Shown in pieces: positions 23,863 to 34,164 of a stretch of DNA of 64,000 nt. The first letter of the stretch is position 1; every line of letters starts with the position of its first letter. The stretch lies in contig NZ_WMIG01000001.1 of NCBI RefSeq assembly GCF_009711205.1, positions 62,001 through 126,000 on the forward strand, given 5' to 3'. The notes beneath the pieces are model-generated. The model was not told the origin of the DNA. It was given only the letters and a program-made list of their open reading frames with translations, and ran no database searches. Source of the stretch: Paracoccus litorisediminis. GTDB lineage: Bacteria; Pseudomonadota; Alphaproteobacteria; Rhodobacterales; Rhodobacteraceae. The position numbers and the translations under genes were made by a program.

Positions 23863-24587
23863 GCGCTACCAAAGCGCCGGTCGCGCATGCTGAAGCGGTC
23901 GAGGATCTCGGCCAGATGCTCGGGGGTGAAATCCGGCCACAGCGTTTCTGTGAATTCATATTCCGAATAGGCCGCCTGAAAGGGCAGGAAATTCGAGGTC
24001 CGGGTCTCGCCCGAGGTGCGGATCACCAGATCCGGGTCGGGATGACCCGCCGTATCAAGGCAAGCGGCGAAATCGGCCTCGGTCGGGTTCGTCACCTCGC
24101 CCCGCGCCACGCGCTGTGCCAGCCGTTGCGCCGCCCGAGAGATTTCGTCCCGGCCGCCGTAATTGATCGCAACGGTCAGGTTCAGGCGGGTATTGCCGGC
24201 GGTGCGCGCCTCGATCCCGGCCATCAGGCGCTGCAGGCGCGCATCCAGCCGCTCGCGCGCGCCAATGAAGCGCATCCGCACGCCCTCGGCGGCAAGGCCG
24301 TCGGCCTCGCGTTCGATGTAGCGGGCAAAGATCGCCATCAGGCCGAGCACTTCCTCGGTCGTGCGTTTCCAGTTCTCGGTCGAGAAGGCATAGAGCGTCA
24401 GCCAGTTCACGCCCAGATCCGGGCAGGCCCGGACCAATTGCTTGACGCGCTCGGCGCCGCGGCGATGACCGACCAGCCGCGGCCAGCCCTTGTTGACCGC
24501 CCAGCGACCGTTGCCATCCATGATGATGGCAACATGTCGGGGTCGGGCGATGTTCGTATCGGACAGTCTGGCTGCGGGATCGGCCAT
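23859..24587 (-). CDS. uppS: Undecaprenyl diphosphate synthase (cis-prenyltransferase)
   Basis: The protein has 242 residues from ATG 24587; longer starts would read into frr. IIMDGNGRWA with the catalytic Asp lies near residue 20, followed by GHRRGAERV, LYAFSTENW and YGGRDEI. It adds isoprene units to farnesyl diphosphate to make the cell-wall lipid carrier. It begins four bases after the frr stop. Confidence 0.97.
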   Translation of the reverse strand: MADPAARLSDTNIARPRHVAIIMDGNGRWAVNKGWPRLVGHRRGAERVKQLVRACPDLGVNWLTLYAFSTENWKRTTEEVLGLMAIFARYIEREADGLAAEGVRMRFIGARERLDARLQRLMAGIEARTAGNTRLNLTVAINYGGRDEISRAAQRLAQRVARGEVTNPTEADFAACLDTAGHPDPDLVIRTSGETRTSNFLPFQAAYSEYEFTETLWPDFTPEHLAEILDRFSMRDRRFGSA

Positions 24588-24591
24588 ATGG

Positions 24592-25155
24592 TCAGACCTG
24601 CATGATCTCGGCCTGTTTGGCCTCAAGCGCCTGATCGACCGCCCCGATCATCTTGTCGGTCAGCTCCTGCACCGAGGATTCCCAGAACTTCTGATCGTCT
24701 TCGGACATGCCCGAGGACTTGGCCTTCTTGATCTGGTCCATGCCGTCACGCCGCACGTTGCGGATGGCGACGCGGGCATGCTCGGCATATTGCGCGGCCA
24801 CGCGGGTCAGGTCGCGGCGGCGCTCTTCGTTCAGTTCGGGGATCGGCAGCATGATGATGGTGCCGTTCAGCTGCGGGTTGATCCCCAGACCCGAATCGCG
24901 GATCGCCTTTTCTGCCTTGCTGACCAGTGCCTTGTCCCAGACGTTGATGGTCACCATGCGCGGTTCGGGCACGTTCACCGTGCCGATCTGGTTGATCGGC
25001 GTCGGCGAACCATAGGCGTCCACCATGATGGGTTCGACCATGCTGGCCGAGGCGCGGCCAGTGCGCAACGAGGAGAACTCGTGGCGCAGGCTGTCCATCG
25101 CCCCCTTCATGCGGCGTTCCAGGTCGTCGGTGTCGATCTCAATCTCGTCGGACAT
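24592..25155 (-). CDS. frr: Ribosome recycling factor
   Basis: The protein has 187 residues, the standard length. [20 protein letters not shown] is the conserved hinge region, and [20 protein letters not shown] ends the long-helix domain. It splits post-termination ribosomes with EF-G. It sits between pyrH and uppS in the usual order. Confidence 0.98.
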   Translation of the reverse strand: MSDEIEIDTDDLERRMKGAMDSLRHEFSSLRTGRASASMVEPIMVDAYGSPTPINQIGTVNVPEPRMVTINVWDKALVSKAEKAIRDSGLGINPQLNGTIIMLPIPELNEERRRDLTRVAAQYAEHARVAIRNVRRDGMDQIKKAKSSGMSEDDQKFWESSVQELTDKMIGAVDQALEAKQAEIMQV

Positions 25156-25236
25156 GCTCGATCATGGCCTTCTGTGCTGTGGTTTTCAGCGCTTTTAGCC
25201 GAGAGGGGCAGGCAAGGCAAAGCCTATGCGGGTATT

Positions 25237-25968
25237 TTAGCCATGAACCCGCGTATAAGTGCCCTCTCCAGCAAGAATTCCGCGGAAACCGCCGGGTTCG
25301 TCCAGCGAGAAGACGATGATCGGCAGGTTGTTGTCGCGCGCCAGCGCAATCGCCGAGGCATCCATCACGCCCAGGTTCTTTTGCAGCACTTCGTCATAGC
25401 TGACATTGTCGTAGCGCTTGGCGTCGGCGTGCTTCTTGGGGTCTTTGTCGTAGACGCCATCGACCTTGGTGCCTTTGAAGATGGCTTCGCAGCTCATCTC
25501 ATTGGCGCGCAGGGTGGCTGCGGTATCGGTGGTGAAATAGGGGTTGCCGGTACCGGCGGCAAAGACGCAGACGCGCTTTTTCTCCAGATGACGGACGGCG
25601 CGGCGGCGGATATAGGGCTCGGCAACTTCGTCCATGCGGATCGCGCTGATGACGCGGGTATGGATATCCTCGGCCTCAAGCGCGGCCTGCATGGCCAGCG
25701 CGTTCATCACGGTCGCCAGCATCCCCATGTAATCGGCGGTGGCCCGTTCCATGCCCTGCGCGCTGCCCTGCAGCCCACGGAAGATGTTCCCGCCGCCGAT
25801 CACCATGCAGATCTCGACGCCCATGTCATGGACCGACTTCACCTCTTGGGCGATGCGCGCAACAGTCGGCGGATGCAGCCCGTAGCCTTGGTCGCCCATC
25901 AGGGCCTCGCCCGAGATCTTCAGCATCACACGCGAATATTTGCCAGCTTGCGGGATTAGGGAGGACAT
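25237..25968 (-). CDS. pyrH: UMP kinase
   Basis: The protein has 243 residues. The motifs [36 protein letters not shown] and [16 protein letters not shown] are those of bacterial UMP kinases. It phosphorylates UMP for pyrimidine nucleotide supply. It appears to be the first gene of the long leftward envelope operon; the divergent miaA starts 84 bases away. The rpsB-tsf genes often found upstream are absent here. Confidence 0.98.
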   Translation of the reverse strand: MSSLIPQAGKYSRVMLKISGEALMGDQGYGLHPPTVARIAQEVKSVHDMGVEICMVIGGGNIFRGLQGSAQGMERATADYMGMLATVMNALAMQAALEAEDIHTRVISAIRMDEVAEPYIRRRAVRHLEKKRVCVFAAGTGNPYFTTDTAATLRANEMSCEAIFKGTKVDGVYDKDPKKHADAKRYDNVSYDEVLQKNLGVMDASAIALARDNNLPIIVFSLDEPGGFRGILAGEGTYTRVHG

Positions 25969-26052
25969 CGCCGAGGAACCTTTCAGTATTTCATTGGGGC
26001 GCTAAATGTCGCAAACAGGGCGCATGTTCAACAGCCAGAGCATGCGGGCATA

Positions 26053-26952
26053 GTGACGCAGCCCCAGGAAATTCTTTCGTCGATATCTTGCGACAAGCAT
26101 GTGCTGATCGCGGGACCGACAGCAAGCGGAAAATCGGCGCTGGCCATCCGCATCGCGCAGGCACAGGGCGGCGTGATCGTGAATGCCGATGCGCTGCAGG
26201 TCTGGTCCTGCTGGCGCGTGATCTCGGCCCGCCCCTCGGCCGAGGAAGAGGCCGCCGCACCGCACCGGCTTTATGGTCACATGCATCCGGGCCAGAGCTT
26301 TTCCGTGGGCCAATGGCTTGATCAGGTGGCCGAAATTCTGGCCACCGGCCAGCGCCTGATCGTGGTTGGCGGGACCGGGATGTATCTGCACGCCCTGTCG
26401 AACGGGTTGGCGGTCATCCCACCCGTTCCCGACCATGTGCGGGCACGCGGCAATGCCCTGATCGCGATGGAGGATGGTCTGACCCGCATGGTCGAGGATC
26501 TGGACGCGCCGACGCGCGCGCGGATCGACCTGCGCAACCCCGCCCGCGTCCAGCGTGCATGGGAGGTCCTGCAGACCACCGGGCGCGGCATCACCGACTG
26601 GCAGGCCGAAACCGGCCCCGCCCTGATTCCACGCGAGAAATCGGAAAGACTTGTCCTGACATCGGATCGTGACTGGCTGGCCGACCGGATCGCGCGGCGC
26701 TTTCACGCGATGATGGATCAGGGCGCCTTGGACGAGGTTCGCGCCATGCTGCCGCATTGGGACCCTACGGCACTTTGGGCAAAAGCGATCGGTGCACCGG
26801 AACTGATCGCTTATCTGCGTGTTGAGACGACCTTGGACGAGGCTGTCGAAAGAGCCATCATCGCCTCGCGCCAATATGCAAAATCACAGCGGATCTTCTT
26901 TCGCGGACGCATGAAGGACTGGCGAGAAATTCGTATGGATGCTGCATCCTGA
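26053..26952 (+). CDS. miaA: tRNA dimethylallyltransferase
   Basis: The protein has 299 residues, from a GTG start. The P-loop GPTASGKSALA is near residue 20, with VNADALQVW and VGGTGMYLHALSNGL after it. It isopentenylates A37 of tRNAs that read UNN codons. The ribosome binding site is weak; no better start lies between the GTG and the P-loop. Confidence 0.95.
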   Translation: MTQPQEILSSISCDKHVLIAGPTASGKSALAIRIAQAQGGVIVNADALQVWSCWRVISARPSAEEEAAAPHRLYGHMHPGQSFSVGQWLDQVAEILATGQRLIVVGGTGMYLHALSNGLAVIPPVPDHVRARGNALIAMEDGLTRMVEDLDAPTRARIDLRNPARVQRAWEVLQTTGRGITDWQAETGPALIPREKSERLVLTSDRDWLADRIARRFHAMMDQGALDEVRAMLPHWDPTALWAKAIGAPELIAYLRVETTLDEAVERAIIASRQYAKSQRIFFRGRMKDWREIRMDAAS

Positions 26953-27052
26953 CAGCAACAGATTAACGAATTTTCAACCTCAACGGGATTATTCATGAGT
27001 CGGACGAAAAAGCCGGGTTAGCCTTGACTCATCGAATCGTGAAAGCACTCGC

Positions 27053-28138
27053 ATGACCGGAAAACTGCGCTCGCGTGATCAGGGAAATGCCTCCCCTCCG
27101 AAGGATGAGGTTGATGAAAAACTGATCGGCGCGGCGATCAATGCCGATGTCATCCTCGAACCCTCGCAGACCGATCCGCGCCCGGTGCGCGGCTATGCCG
27201 GGGTGGCGCTGCCCGAGCCCCATGACCTGCCGGTCATCCCCTCGGCCGAGCCGGCAGGCGCGCCCCAAACCCCGACCTCGCGCCCCTTCGCGCGCAGCGA
27301 CGGCCTGCGTCTGATGCCGCTGTCGGGCTTCATCTGGGGTGGCGCGACGCAGAACCGGCAAGGGGCCAGACCGATCTCGGCCCAACCGCGGGTACGCGGC
27401 GATCACGTCATCCTGCTGGTCACCCGAGGGTCCGCGGATATCGACTTTCCGCGCAAACGTCAGCCTATCGGTCAGGGGCGCATCGCCTTCATCCCGTCGG
27501 GAACGGCGTTTTCGTTCCAGCCGCCCGCCGATATTGACGGCTGGGCGCTGCTTTTGCCCCCCAATCTGGGGATCGGACTGCCGGTCGGCTTTCCGCTGGC
27601 CTTTCGTCAGGGCACACCCCATCCGGCGGATGAGCCGCTGTTGGAGCCGGCTTTCCAGGCCTTGGGACAGGATCGCGTGCTGGGACCCAGAGCCTCAAGC
27701 GCCACGGCATTGCATCTTGGGCTGCTGGCCCTTGCCCTGACCCGCGCCGTCGACAAGCCGCAGGTTCAGGACGGCGATCATCTGCAATCCTTGGTGGCAC
27801 GCCCGCTGACCGAAAGCTTCCTTGAGCTTGCCGCAAACCACCTGGCCGATGGCCGCACAATCGCTGATATGGCGCTCGAACTGGGCTGCACGCAGGCCCA
27901 GCTTGACCGCGCCTGCCATGACAGCCGCGGCCGGACCCCGCTGGAGCTGCTGTATTCGCTGCGTCTGGAACGTGCGGCTCAGCTTTTGCGCGACACCGAC
28001 ATGCCCATCCACGCGATCGCTCAAGAAATCGGCTATAGCGGTATTGGCCATTTCATGCGCGTCTTCACCGCCGCCACCGGCCGCACGCCCGAGGCGTTTC
28101 GCGCAATGGCGTGGAGCGGGACTGACGGGTCTGACTAG
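27053..28138 (+). CDS. AraC-family transcriptional regulator
   Basis: The protein has 361 residues. The first 80 are Pro-rich and probably disordered. A cupin-like sensor region follows (RVRGDHVILLVTRGSADIDF). Residues about 255-355 hold the two HTH motifs of the AraC type (TIADMALELGCTQAQLDRAC and MPIHAIAQEIGYSGIGHFMR). It is alone between miaA and a long gap, so its target and ligand cannot be read from the context. Confidence 0.9.
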   Translation: MTGKLRSRDQGNASPPKDEVDEKLIGAAINADVILEPSQTDPRPVRGYAGVALPEPHDLPVIPSAEPAGAPQTPTSRPFARSDGLRLMPLSGFIWGGATQNRQGARPISAQPRVRGDHVILLVTRGSADIDFPRKRQPIGQGRIAFIPSGTAFSFQPPADIDGWALLLPPNLGIGLPVGFPLAFRQGTPHPADEPLLEPAFQALGQDRVLGPRASSATALHLGLLALALTRAVDKPQVQDGDHLQSLVARPLTESFLELAANHLADGRTIADMALELGCTQAQLDRACHDSRGRTPLELLYSLRLERAAQLLRDTDMPIHAIAQEIGYSGIGHFMRVFTAATGRTPEAFRAMAWSGTDGSD

Positions 28139-28841
28139 ACGGTTTCCGGGTGCTTCCTGATGGGGTTTCCCGGTGCTTAGCGCAGCATCGCTGTCAGATG
28201 ACCATTTATCGGCAAATCTGCGAGTTACGACGGTACATCGGGTGGTGCATTAAACGATAATGCCCTGCAAGGCTCCAGCCATCGTACCCCCGGCTCTTTG
28301 CGGCATTCTAATGTCTCGCTGCGCCGATGCGCTGCCTATCTGAGCCGCGCGTAGTATGTATATAGTGAGAGATGGTCGATATCACAGACTTACCTAGAGG
28401 AAGCGCGGGACACGGTCCCTCGTTCGCCACGCGAGCAAGACCGGCAATCGGTTCAAAGCGAAGCGGTCGTTGCCCTCGTCATCGCGATGGATATTCCAAG
28501 GAACGGACGCCTCGATATCCACAGGCACGCTGTCACAAACACCCCGCAAATTGCATGATGATCGTGCTGCATGAGGGCGCGACGCCAATAGCCTCAAGAT
28601 GAAGCGCTTAAAGACCAACTTCAGCCTATCAAATGACGCGTTTGATGATCGGCAACAAGTGAACGAGACAATGGAGCAGATGGGGGGATAGCACCCCCGA
28701 AGGGTCACGGCCCCGCACACCTGCCCATTTTGCGTCGCGTTGAACGAGGCAACCGCATCGCCGCCGACCACAACCTTTTAGTTCGACACGCTTGCCACGC
28801 CCGAGGCCGTCCTTGACCAAGGAAGACCCCTCGGCAAAGCC
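28139..28841. other. Long intergenic stretch with possible gene relics
   Basis: About 700 bases lie between the AraC gene and the convergent rlmE gene without a convincing gene. Composition is less GC-rich than the flanks. Right after the AraC stop a 15-base unit is repeated with one mismatch (GGTTTCCGGGTGCTT at 28140, GGTTTCCCGGTGCTT at 28164). On the minus strand near 28820-28692 a frame reads LGRGKRVELKGCG and then VQRDAKWAG, faintly like an IHF-beta subunit. Other frames look random. Confidence 0.5.
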
Positions 28842-29609
28842 TTAGTCCTCATCCGCCTCCTGCTCGGCGGCGACATCGTCTTCACGCCCGCGGAACCCCT
28901 GCGCCACGACGAATTTCTCGGAGGAGTCAGAGCGGCTGGCCGGAGGTTTCACGTTCGCGACCTTGCGGAACCGGCGTTTCAGCAGGGCCTGCATCTCGCT
29001 CTCGGCGCCACCGGCCAAGACCTTGGCGACAAAGGTGCCGCCGGGCTCCAGCACGTCAAAGGCGAAATGCAGCGCGGCCTCGATCAGGGCCACGATACGC
29101 AGGTGGTCGGTGCCCTTATGCCCCGAGGATGCGGCCGCCATGTCGGACATCACCACATCGGCGCGACCGCCCAGCCATTCCTTGACCTGTTGATCCGCGC
29201 CATCCGACAGGAAATCCAGCTGATGGACCTCGGCACCGGCGATCGGCTCGATCTCTTGCAGGTCGACACCCAGAACGCGACCGATCTTCTTGCCCGATTT
29301 TTCACCCAGCGCATTCACGCGCGGCACGGCGATCTGGCACCAGCCGCCGGGCGCGCAGCCCAGATCGACAACCCGCGCGCCAGGCACGAGGAAGCGATAC
29401 TTGTCGTCCAGTTCCATGATCTTGTAAGCGGCGCGGCCACGATAGCCGTCCTTCCGCGCGCGAACGACATAGGGGTCGTTCAACTGCCGCTCCAGCCAGA
29501 GCGTGCTCGACAGCCTGCGCCCCTTGGCCGATTTCACCCTTACGCGCAGATCGCGCTGCCCGCGGCCCGAAGTCTTCTTCGTGCCGCCTGGTTTCTTGCC
29601 TTCACTCAT
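28842..29609 (-). CDS. rlmE: 23S rRNA 2'-O-methyltransferase RlmE (FtsJ)
   Basis: The protein has 255 residues. A Lys-rich N-terminus precedes [20 protein letters not shown] with the first catalytic Lys; [13 protein letters not shown] binds S-adenosylmethionine, and DVVMSDMAA and [11 protein letters not shown] carry the catalytic Asp and Lys. It methylates U2552 of 23S rRNA. An acidic tail (about 25 residues) exceeds the enteric protein. It follows the ppx/gppA-like gene by one base. Confidence 0.95.
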   Translation of the reverse strand: MSEGKKPGGTKKTSGRGQRDLRVRVKSAKGRRLSSTLWLERQLNDPYVVRARKDGYRGRAAYKIMELDDKYRFLVPGARVVDLGCAPGGWCQIAVPRVNALGEKSGKKIGRVLGVDLQEIEPIAGAEVHQLDFLSDGADQQVKEWLGGRADVVMSDMAAASSGHKGTDHLRIVALIEAALHFAFDVLEPGGTFVAKVLAGGAESEMQALLKRRFRKVANVKPPASRSDSSEKFVVAQGFRGREDDVAAEQEADED

Positions 29610-29610
29610 C

Positions 29611-30735
29611 TCATGCTACCCCGTTCAGTCCGTCGGGGGCCAGCACCCCGTCCTTTACCATTTGCGCATATAGCAGGCCTTCGCGCAGACCGCGATCCGC
29701 AACCGACAATCTTGTTGTCGGCCAGACGCGCATCAAGGTCTGCAGGATCGCCGCGCCTGACATGATCAGGGCGTGACGCTCTCGGCCGATGCGCGGATCG
29801 GCGCGCCGCCCTTCCGGGCCCAGCGTCAGGTAATCGCGGATCACCCGGTCGATCTGGGCCGAGGTCATGGTCAGCCCGTCCACCTTAGTCCGGTCATAGC
29901 GACGCAGACCCAGATGGCTGGCGGCGACGGTGGTGACCGTGCCTGACGTGCCGATGACCTGGAAATTCTCTTCGATCTTCTGCGTCAGCGAATAGGGGCT
30001 GAAATCCGACAGCATCTCCTCGAAATGCCAGGACATCAGGGCAAAGCGGCCCTCGTCCTCTTCGACATCCTCGAACTGATCCCGCAGCGTCGCGACGCCC
30101 AAGGGCACGCTGATCCAGTCGACCACGCGCGCGCCACCCGGCTGCGGACTACGAAAGTCATCAGCCAGCCGCATGATCGCACGCGGGCGCTCCTTGGGCT
30201 CGACATCCTCAAGGTCGATCCAGACCAGCTCGGTCGAGCCGCCGCCGATATCCACGACCAGCAATTGCTCGGTCCGATGGCTGACCAGCGGCGCGCAGGA
30301 GATGACGGCCAGTTGCGCCTCTTCCTCGGCATCGATGATCTCGACCGGCAAGCCCGTCTCGCGCCGGATCATGCGCAGAAAATCGCGGCTGTTGCGGGCG
30401 CGGCGGCATGCCTCGGTCGCGACCAGGCGCATGCGCGTGACCTTATGCGCCTCAAGCTTGCGCCGGCACACTTGCAGGGCATGGACCGTCCGCGCCATGG
30501 AGGAACGCGAAAGCCTGCCGGATGCTTCCAGCCCCTGCCCCAGTTGGACAGGTTTCGAGAAGCTGTCTACCACCTGGAATTGACTGCCCGCGGGGCGGGC
30601 AATCAGCATCCGGCAGCTGTTGGTGCCAAGATCCAGCGCCGCATAAAGCGGCCCGTCCTCGGCCGGGCGGGTGACGAAAGGCTCGACCGTATTGCTCGGG
30701 ATCGCGTCCGCACCCGCGGGACGCCTGGGCGTCAT
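29611..30735 (-). CDS. Ppx/GppA-family exopolyphosphatase or pppGpp phosphatase
   Basis: The protein has 374 residues from ATG 30735, with GGAGGG nine bases before it. The ASKHA-fold motifs [14 protein letters not shown] and [13 protein letters not shown] are present. It hydrolyses polyphosphate or pppGpp; the sequence does not separate these, and it lacks the C-terminal domain of long Ppx enzymes. It is followed after one base by rlmE, a pairing common in Alphaproteobacteria. Confidence 0.93.
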   Translation of the reverse strand: MTPRRPAGADAIPSNTVEPFVTRPAEDGPLYAALDLGTNSCRMLIARPAGSQFQVVDSFSKPVQLGQGLEASGRLSRSSMARTVHALQVCRRKLEAHKVTRMRLVATEACRRARNSRDFLRMIRRETGLPVEIIDAEEEAQLAVISCAPLVSHRTEQLLVVDIGGGSTELVWIDLEDVEPKERPRAIMRLADDFRSPQPGGARVVDWISVPLGVATLRDQFEDVEEDEGRFALMSWHFEEMLSDFSPYSLTQKIEENFQVIGTSGTVTTVAASHLGLRRYDRTKVDGLTMTSAQIDRVIRDYLTLGPEGRRADPRIGRERHALIMSGAAILQTLMRVWPTTRLSVADRGLREGLLYAQMVKDGVLAPDGLNGVA

Positions 30736-30852
30736 TGCACGCCCTCCGATTACTTGTTGTAACAAAGTTAACCCGCGCCTCTATTGCGTTCAAGGGGCTG
30801 CGGTTGTGTCAAGCCCTCGACAGAGCGAAGTTCGGGGGGTATCTGGCTGAAT

Positions 30853-31017
30853 ATGATCGTGATCGCTGCACTCATTCTTGGAGCCCTGATCGGCTGGCGT
30901 CGCGCGGCCCGGCTGGGCGGAGCCCGGTTCGACCGGATGCAATACGCCGCCGCCCATGCGCTTGGCCTTGCGGTTCTCGGCCTTTTCCTGACCGTCCTGA
31001 TCGACCGGATGACCTGA
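30853..31017 (+). CDS. Small membrane protein upstream of the CoxE-like gene
   Basis: The protein has 54 residues with two membrane helices (MIVIAALILGALIGW and AHALGLAVLGLFLTVLI) and a basic loop between them. Its stop shares one base with the start of the vWA gene (TGATG), so they are coupled. The ribosome binding site is poor. The function is unknown, but conservation of this arrangement can be tested in relatives. Confidence 0.7.
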   Translation: MIVIAALILGALIGWRRAARLGGARFDRMQYAAAHALGLAVLGLFLTVLIDRMT

Positions 31018-32198
31018 TGTTCCGGCCTTTCCTCGACAGTCTGCGCCGGCATGGAGTGCCCGCCAGCCTGCGGGAATATCTGGACCTGCTGGCCGGATTG
31101 CAGGCCGGGCTGTCGGACTGGACGCCCGAGGGATTCTATCACCTTGCCCGCGCCACGCTGGTCAAGAACGAGGCCCATATCGACCGCTTCGACCGCGCCT
31201 TTGCCGAGGCTTTCGCCGGGCTGGACGACATTCCGGTCGAGGCGCTGGTGGATCAGGTGTCGATCCCGCAGGAATGGCTGGAAAAGCTGGCCGAGAAGCT
31301 GCTGACCCCCGAGGAACGCGCCGCCATTGACGGCCCCGGCAGCTTTGACGAGCTGATGCGCCGCTTGCGTGAGCGGCTGGTCGACCAGAAGGGCCGCCAT
31401 CAGGGCGGCAACAAATGGATCGGCACGGCGGGCACCTCGCCCTTTGGCGCTTACGGCTACAATCCAGAAGGCGTCCGCATCGGTCAGAGCGAAAGCCGCC
31501 ATCGCCGCGCGGTCAAGGTCTGGGACAAGCGCGAGTTTCGCGATTTCGACGATTCGGTCGAACTGGGCACGCGCAATATTAAGGTCGCGCTGAAGCGACT
31601 GCGGCAATGGGCGCGGCATGGCGCAGCCGAGGAACTGGATCTGCCCGGCACCATCCGCGCCAGTGCCGAGCATGGCTATATCGATGTCCAGACCCGCCCC
31701 GAGCGTCGCAACGCCGTCAAGGTGCTGCTGTTTCTGGATGTCGGCGGCAGCATGGACGATCATGCCCGCCGCGTGGACGAGCTGTTTTCAGCCGCGCGCA
31801 GCGAATTCAAGCATCTGGAACATTTCTACTTCCACAATTGCGTCTATGAGGCCGTGTGGAAGGACAGCCGCCGCCGCTGGACCGAAACGACACCGACCTG
31901 GGATCTGCTGAACCGCTACGGGCGCGACTACAAGGCGATCTTCGTCGGCGATGCCTCGATGTCGCCCTATGAGATCGCGGCGCCGGGCGGCGCGACCGAA
32001 CATTGGAACCCGGAATCCGGCCAGACATGGCTGCAACGCCTGCGCGAGACCTGGCCCGACCATGTCTGGCTGAACCCGGTCCCGCAGGACCAGTGGCGGC
32101 ACACCCGCTCGATCGCGATGATCGACGAGATTTTCGAGGGACGGATGCAGCCCCTGACGCTGGAAGGGTTGACGCAGGCGATGCGCGTCCTTGGCTAG
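31017..32198 (+). CDS. CoxE-like von Willebrand factor A protein
   Basis: The protein has 393 residues. The vWA domain lies in the second half, with the metal site LLFLDVGGSMDDH; the second residue of the usual D-x-S-x-S is Gly, which I recall as common in this subfamily. Relatives work with MoxR-type AAA ATPases to insert metals or activate enzymes, but no MoxR gene is in view here. The start at 31017 overlaps the preceding membrane-protein gene. Confidence 0.9.
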   Translation: MFRPFLDSLRRHGVPASLREYLDLLAGLQAGLSDWTPEGFYHLARATLVKNEAHIDRFDRAFAEAFAGLDDIPVEALVDQVSIPQEWLEKLAEKLLTPEERAAIDGPGSFDELMRRLRERLVDQKGRHQGGNKWIGTAGTSPFGAYGYNPEGVRIGQSESRHRRAVKVWDKREFRDFDDSVELGTRNIKVALKRLRQWARHGAAEELDLPGTIRASAEHGYIDVQTRPERRNAVKVLLFLDVGGSMDDHARRVDELFSAARSEFKHLEHFYFHNCVYEAVWKDSRRRWTETTPTWDLLNRYGRDYKAIFVGDASMSPYEIAAPGGATEHWNPESGQTWLQRLRETWPDHVWLNPVPQDQWRHTRSIAMIDEIFEGRMQPLTLEGLTQAMRVLG

Positions 32199-32225
32199 AC
32201 GCCGCCCCTGCCCCATATTCGCTGC

Positions 32226-32909
32226 ATGCTTCGCTTCACGCCGATCCTGCTGATCCTGCTTTACGCCGCCGCGATGTGGTATTTCTCGCTCTGGCGGCTG
32301 AAGGCCGAGTTGAACAGCCGTTCAACGCCGCTGGACCACCCACGTCTGAAACCGATGCTTCAGCGTCTGGGCAAGGCGATGGACCTGCCCCCGATCCGCG
32401 CCCATGTCTATGAAATCCCGGCGGTCAACGGGCTGGCCGCCCCCGATGGCCGGGTGTTCCTGACCCGCGGTTTTCTGGACCGGCTGGACCGGGACGAGGT
32501 CACCGAGGCGGAACTGGCCTCGGTCATCGCGCATGAGCTGGGTCATGTCGCGCATGGCCATTCCCGCCGCCGCATGGTCGATTTCGCGGGCCAGAACGTG
32601 ATCCGCGCCGTGCTGGCCGGGGTGCTGGGTCGTTTCATTCCGGGCATTGGCGCATGGCTGGCCGGGCTGGTCGCCGCCGCCGTCGCCGCCCGCCTGTCGC
32701 GCCAGGACGAATTCGAGGCCGACGCCTTTGCCAGCGCCCTGATGATCAAGGCGGGGCTGGGGACCGAGCCGCAGAAAAGCCTGTTTCGCAAGCTGGACCG
32801 TCTGGCTGGCCCGCGCGGTGCCTCTCCGGCATGGCTGATGTCCCATCCCCGGACCGATGCACGGATTGCGGCAATCGAAAAACTTGAATCACGTTGGCAG
32901 CCGCGCTGA
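32226..32909 (+). CDS. M48-family membrane metalloprotease
   Basis: The protein has 227 residues. An N-terminal membrane helix (ILLILLYAAAMWYFSLW) precedes the zinc site HELGH starting at H103, and a further hydrophobic segment (VIRAVLAGVLGRFIPGIGAW) precedes the third ligand in DEFEADAFA. It is a quality-control protease of the inner membrane, of the HtpX/Oma1 type. It follows the vWA gene by 27 bases on the same strand. Confidence 0.93.
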   Translation: MLRFTPILLILLYAAAMWYFSLWRLKAELNSRSTPLDHPRLKPMLQRLGKAMDLPPIRAHVYEIPAVNGLAAPDGRVFLTRGFLDRLDRDEVTEAELASVIAHELGHVAHGHSRRRMVDFAGQNVIRAVLAGVLGRFIPGIGAWLAGLVAAAVAARLSRQDEFEADAFASALMIKAGLGTEPQKSLFRKLDRLAGPRGASPAWLMSHPRTDARIAAIEKLESRWQPR

Positions 32910-32964
32910 CTTGCCCGACGCGGCTTTTCACCTATGCTGCAGGCGCATTGCAATTCGAGCGCAG

Positions 32965-34164
32965 ATGACCCGTCCCTTTCGCCGCCGCGTCCTTTACATT
33001 CCCGGATTTGACCCGATCCCACCGCGCCGCTACCGCGAGCTTTACAAGCGTGAGGGGGCCGAGCAGGCCCGCATTTCGGGCTATCAGCTGGAATTCGGAT
33101 CGCGCCGGGACCGCACCGGCTTTGGCTGGGGTGTCAGCGGCGATTTCAACGACGGGCGGGGCGAAGCCGAGGTCGAGGTGCTAATCTGGACCGACATCGT
33201 GCAGGCCTCGATGGGTCAGTCGATCCCGGCGACCTATGGCCAGCTTTTGCGCACGGCATGGACATATATCACCTCGGGCGCGCTATTTCGCATGATGCGC
33301 CTGCGTCGGGGGCCGGTTCTGGCCGCGCTTTACCCCGTGGTGGCGTTGATCCTGCAACTGCTGAGCAGTCTGCTGGTCGGCGGGCTGATTGGCTGGACCG
33401 CCGGACACCTGACAGGGCCGGGTTGGTGGCTTGGCCTGCCGATCATGCTGATCCTGACATGGGTCGGGTTGAAGCTGTGGCAGCGTCTGGATGGCCGGAT
33501 CTTCGTCCATTACCTGATGCACGACTATGCCTTTACCGCCCAGCACAGTGGTGCCTACCCCGAGGCGCTGGAACAACGGATCGGTCAGTTTGCCGACCGG
33601 ATCGCCACCTGTCTTGAGCAGGATTGGGACGAGGTTTTGGTCGTCGGCCACAGCTCCGGGGCGTATCTGGGCGTCTCGGTTCTGGCCGATCTGATCCGCT
33701 CGGGCCGAGTGACGGGTGATGGCGCAAAGCTGTCCTTCCTTTCGCTGGGCCAAGTTGTGCCAATGGCGTCATTCCTGCCCCGCGCGAACCGGCTGCGTGC
33801 CGATCTGCGTTATCTGTCGGCGCGGGCCGAGCTTGACTGGATTGACGTGACCGCGCCGGGGGATGCCTGTTCCTTCGGGCTTTGCGATCCGGTCGCGGTA
33901 TCCGGGATCGAGCCGCCCGACCGGCGGCAACCGCTGATCCTGTCCGCGGCCTTCCGTCAAACCTTGTCCCCTGAAAAGCAGAAATCACTGCGCAATCGCT
34001 GGTTTCGGCTGCATTTTCAGTATCTGTGCGCCTTTGACCGGCCTGCGGATTACGACTATTTCGCGATCACCGCAGGCCCGCAGACCTTGGGCGCACGCTT
34101 CGCCGGTCGCACGCACTCACCCGGACGAATTTCCCGCGCCGTGAACGGCTGGACCGCAATATGA
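32965..34164 (+). CDS. Membrane-linked alpha/beta-hydrolase-like protein
   Basis: The protein has 399 residues from ATG 32965. The first block RVLYIPGFDPIPPRRYRELY resembles the first strand and oxyanion region of an alpha/beta hydrolase, and VVGHSSGAYLGVSVL near residue 230 is a nucleophile elbow (G-H-S-S-G). Two membrane segments lie between (VLAALYPVVALILQLLSSLL and WWLGLPIMLILTWVGLKLW). It may be a lipase or esterase, substrate unknown. It overlaps the P450 gene by ATGA, so the two probably act together. Confidence 0.75.
   Translation: MTRPFRRRVLYIPGFDPIPPRRYRELYKREGAEQARISGYQLEFGSRRDRTGFGWGVSGDFNDGRGEAEVEVLIWTDIVQASMGQSIPATYGQLLRTAWTYITSGALFRMMRLRRGPVLAALYPVVALILQLLSSLLVGGLIGWTAGHLTGPGWWLGLPIMLILTWVGLKLWQRLDGRIFVHYLMHDYAFTAQHSGAYPEALEQRIGQFADRIATCLEQDWDEVLVVGHSSGAYLGVSVLADLIRSGRVTGDGAKLSFLSLGQVVPMASFLPRANRLRADLRYLSARAELDWIDVTAPGDACSFGLCDPVAVSGIEPPDRRQPLILSAAFRQTLSPEKQKSLRNRWFRLHFQYLCAFDRPADYDYFAITAGPQTLGARFAGRTHSPGRISRAVNGWTAI

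Noticed and set aside
28394-28771. A 125-codon minus-strand frame in the gap after the AraC gene
   Set aside because: Composition is unusual, no ribosome binding site is seen and no transposase or other family is recognisable.
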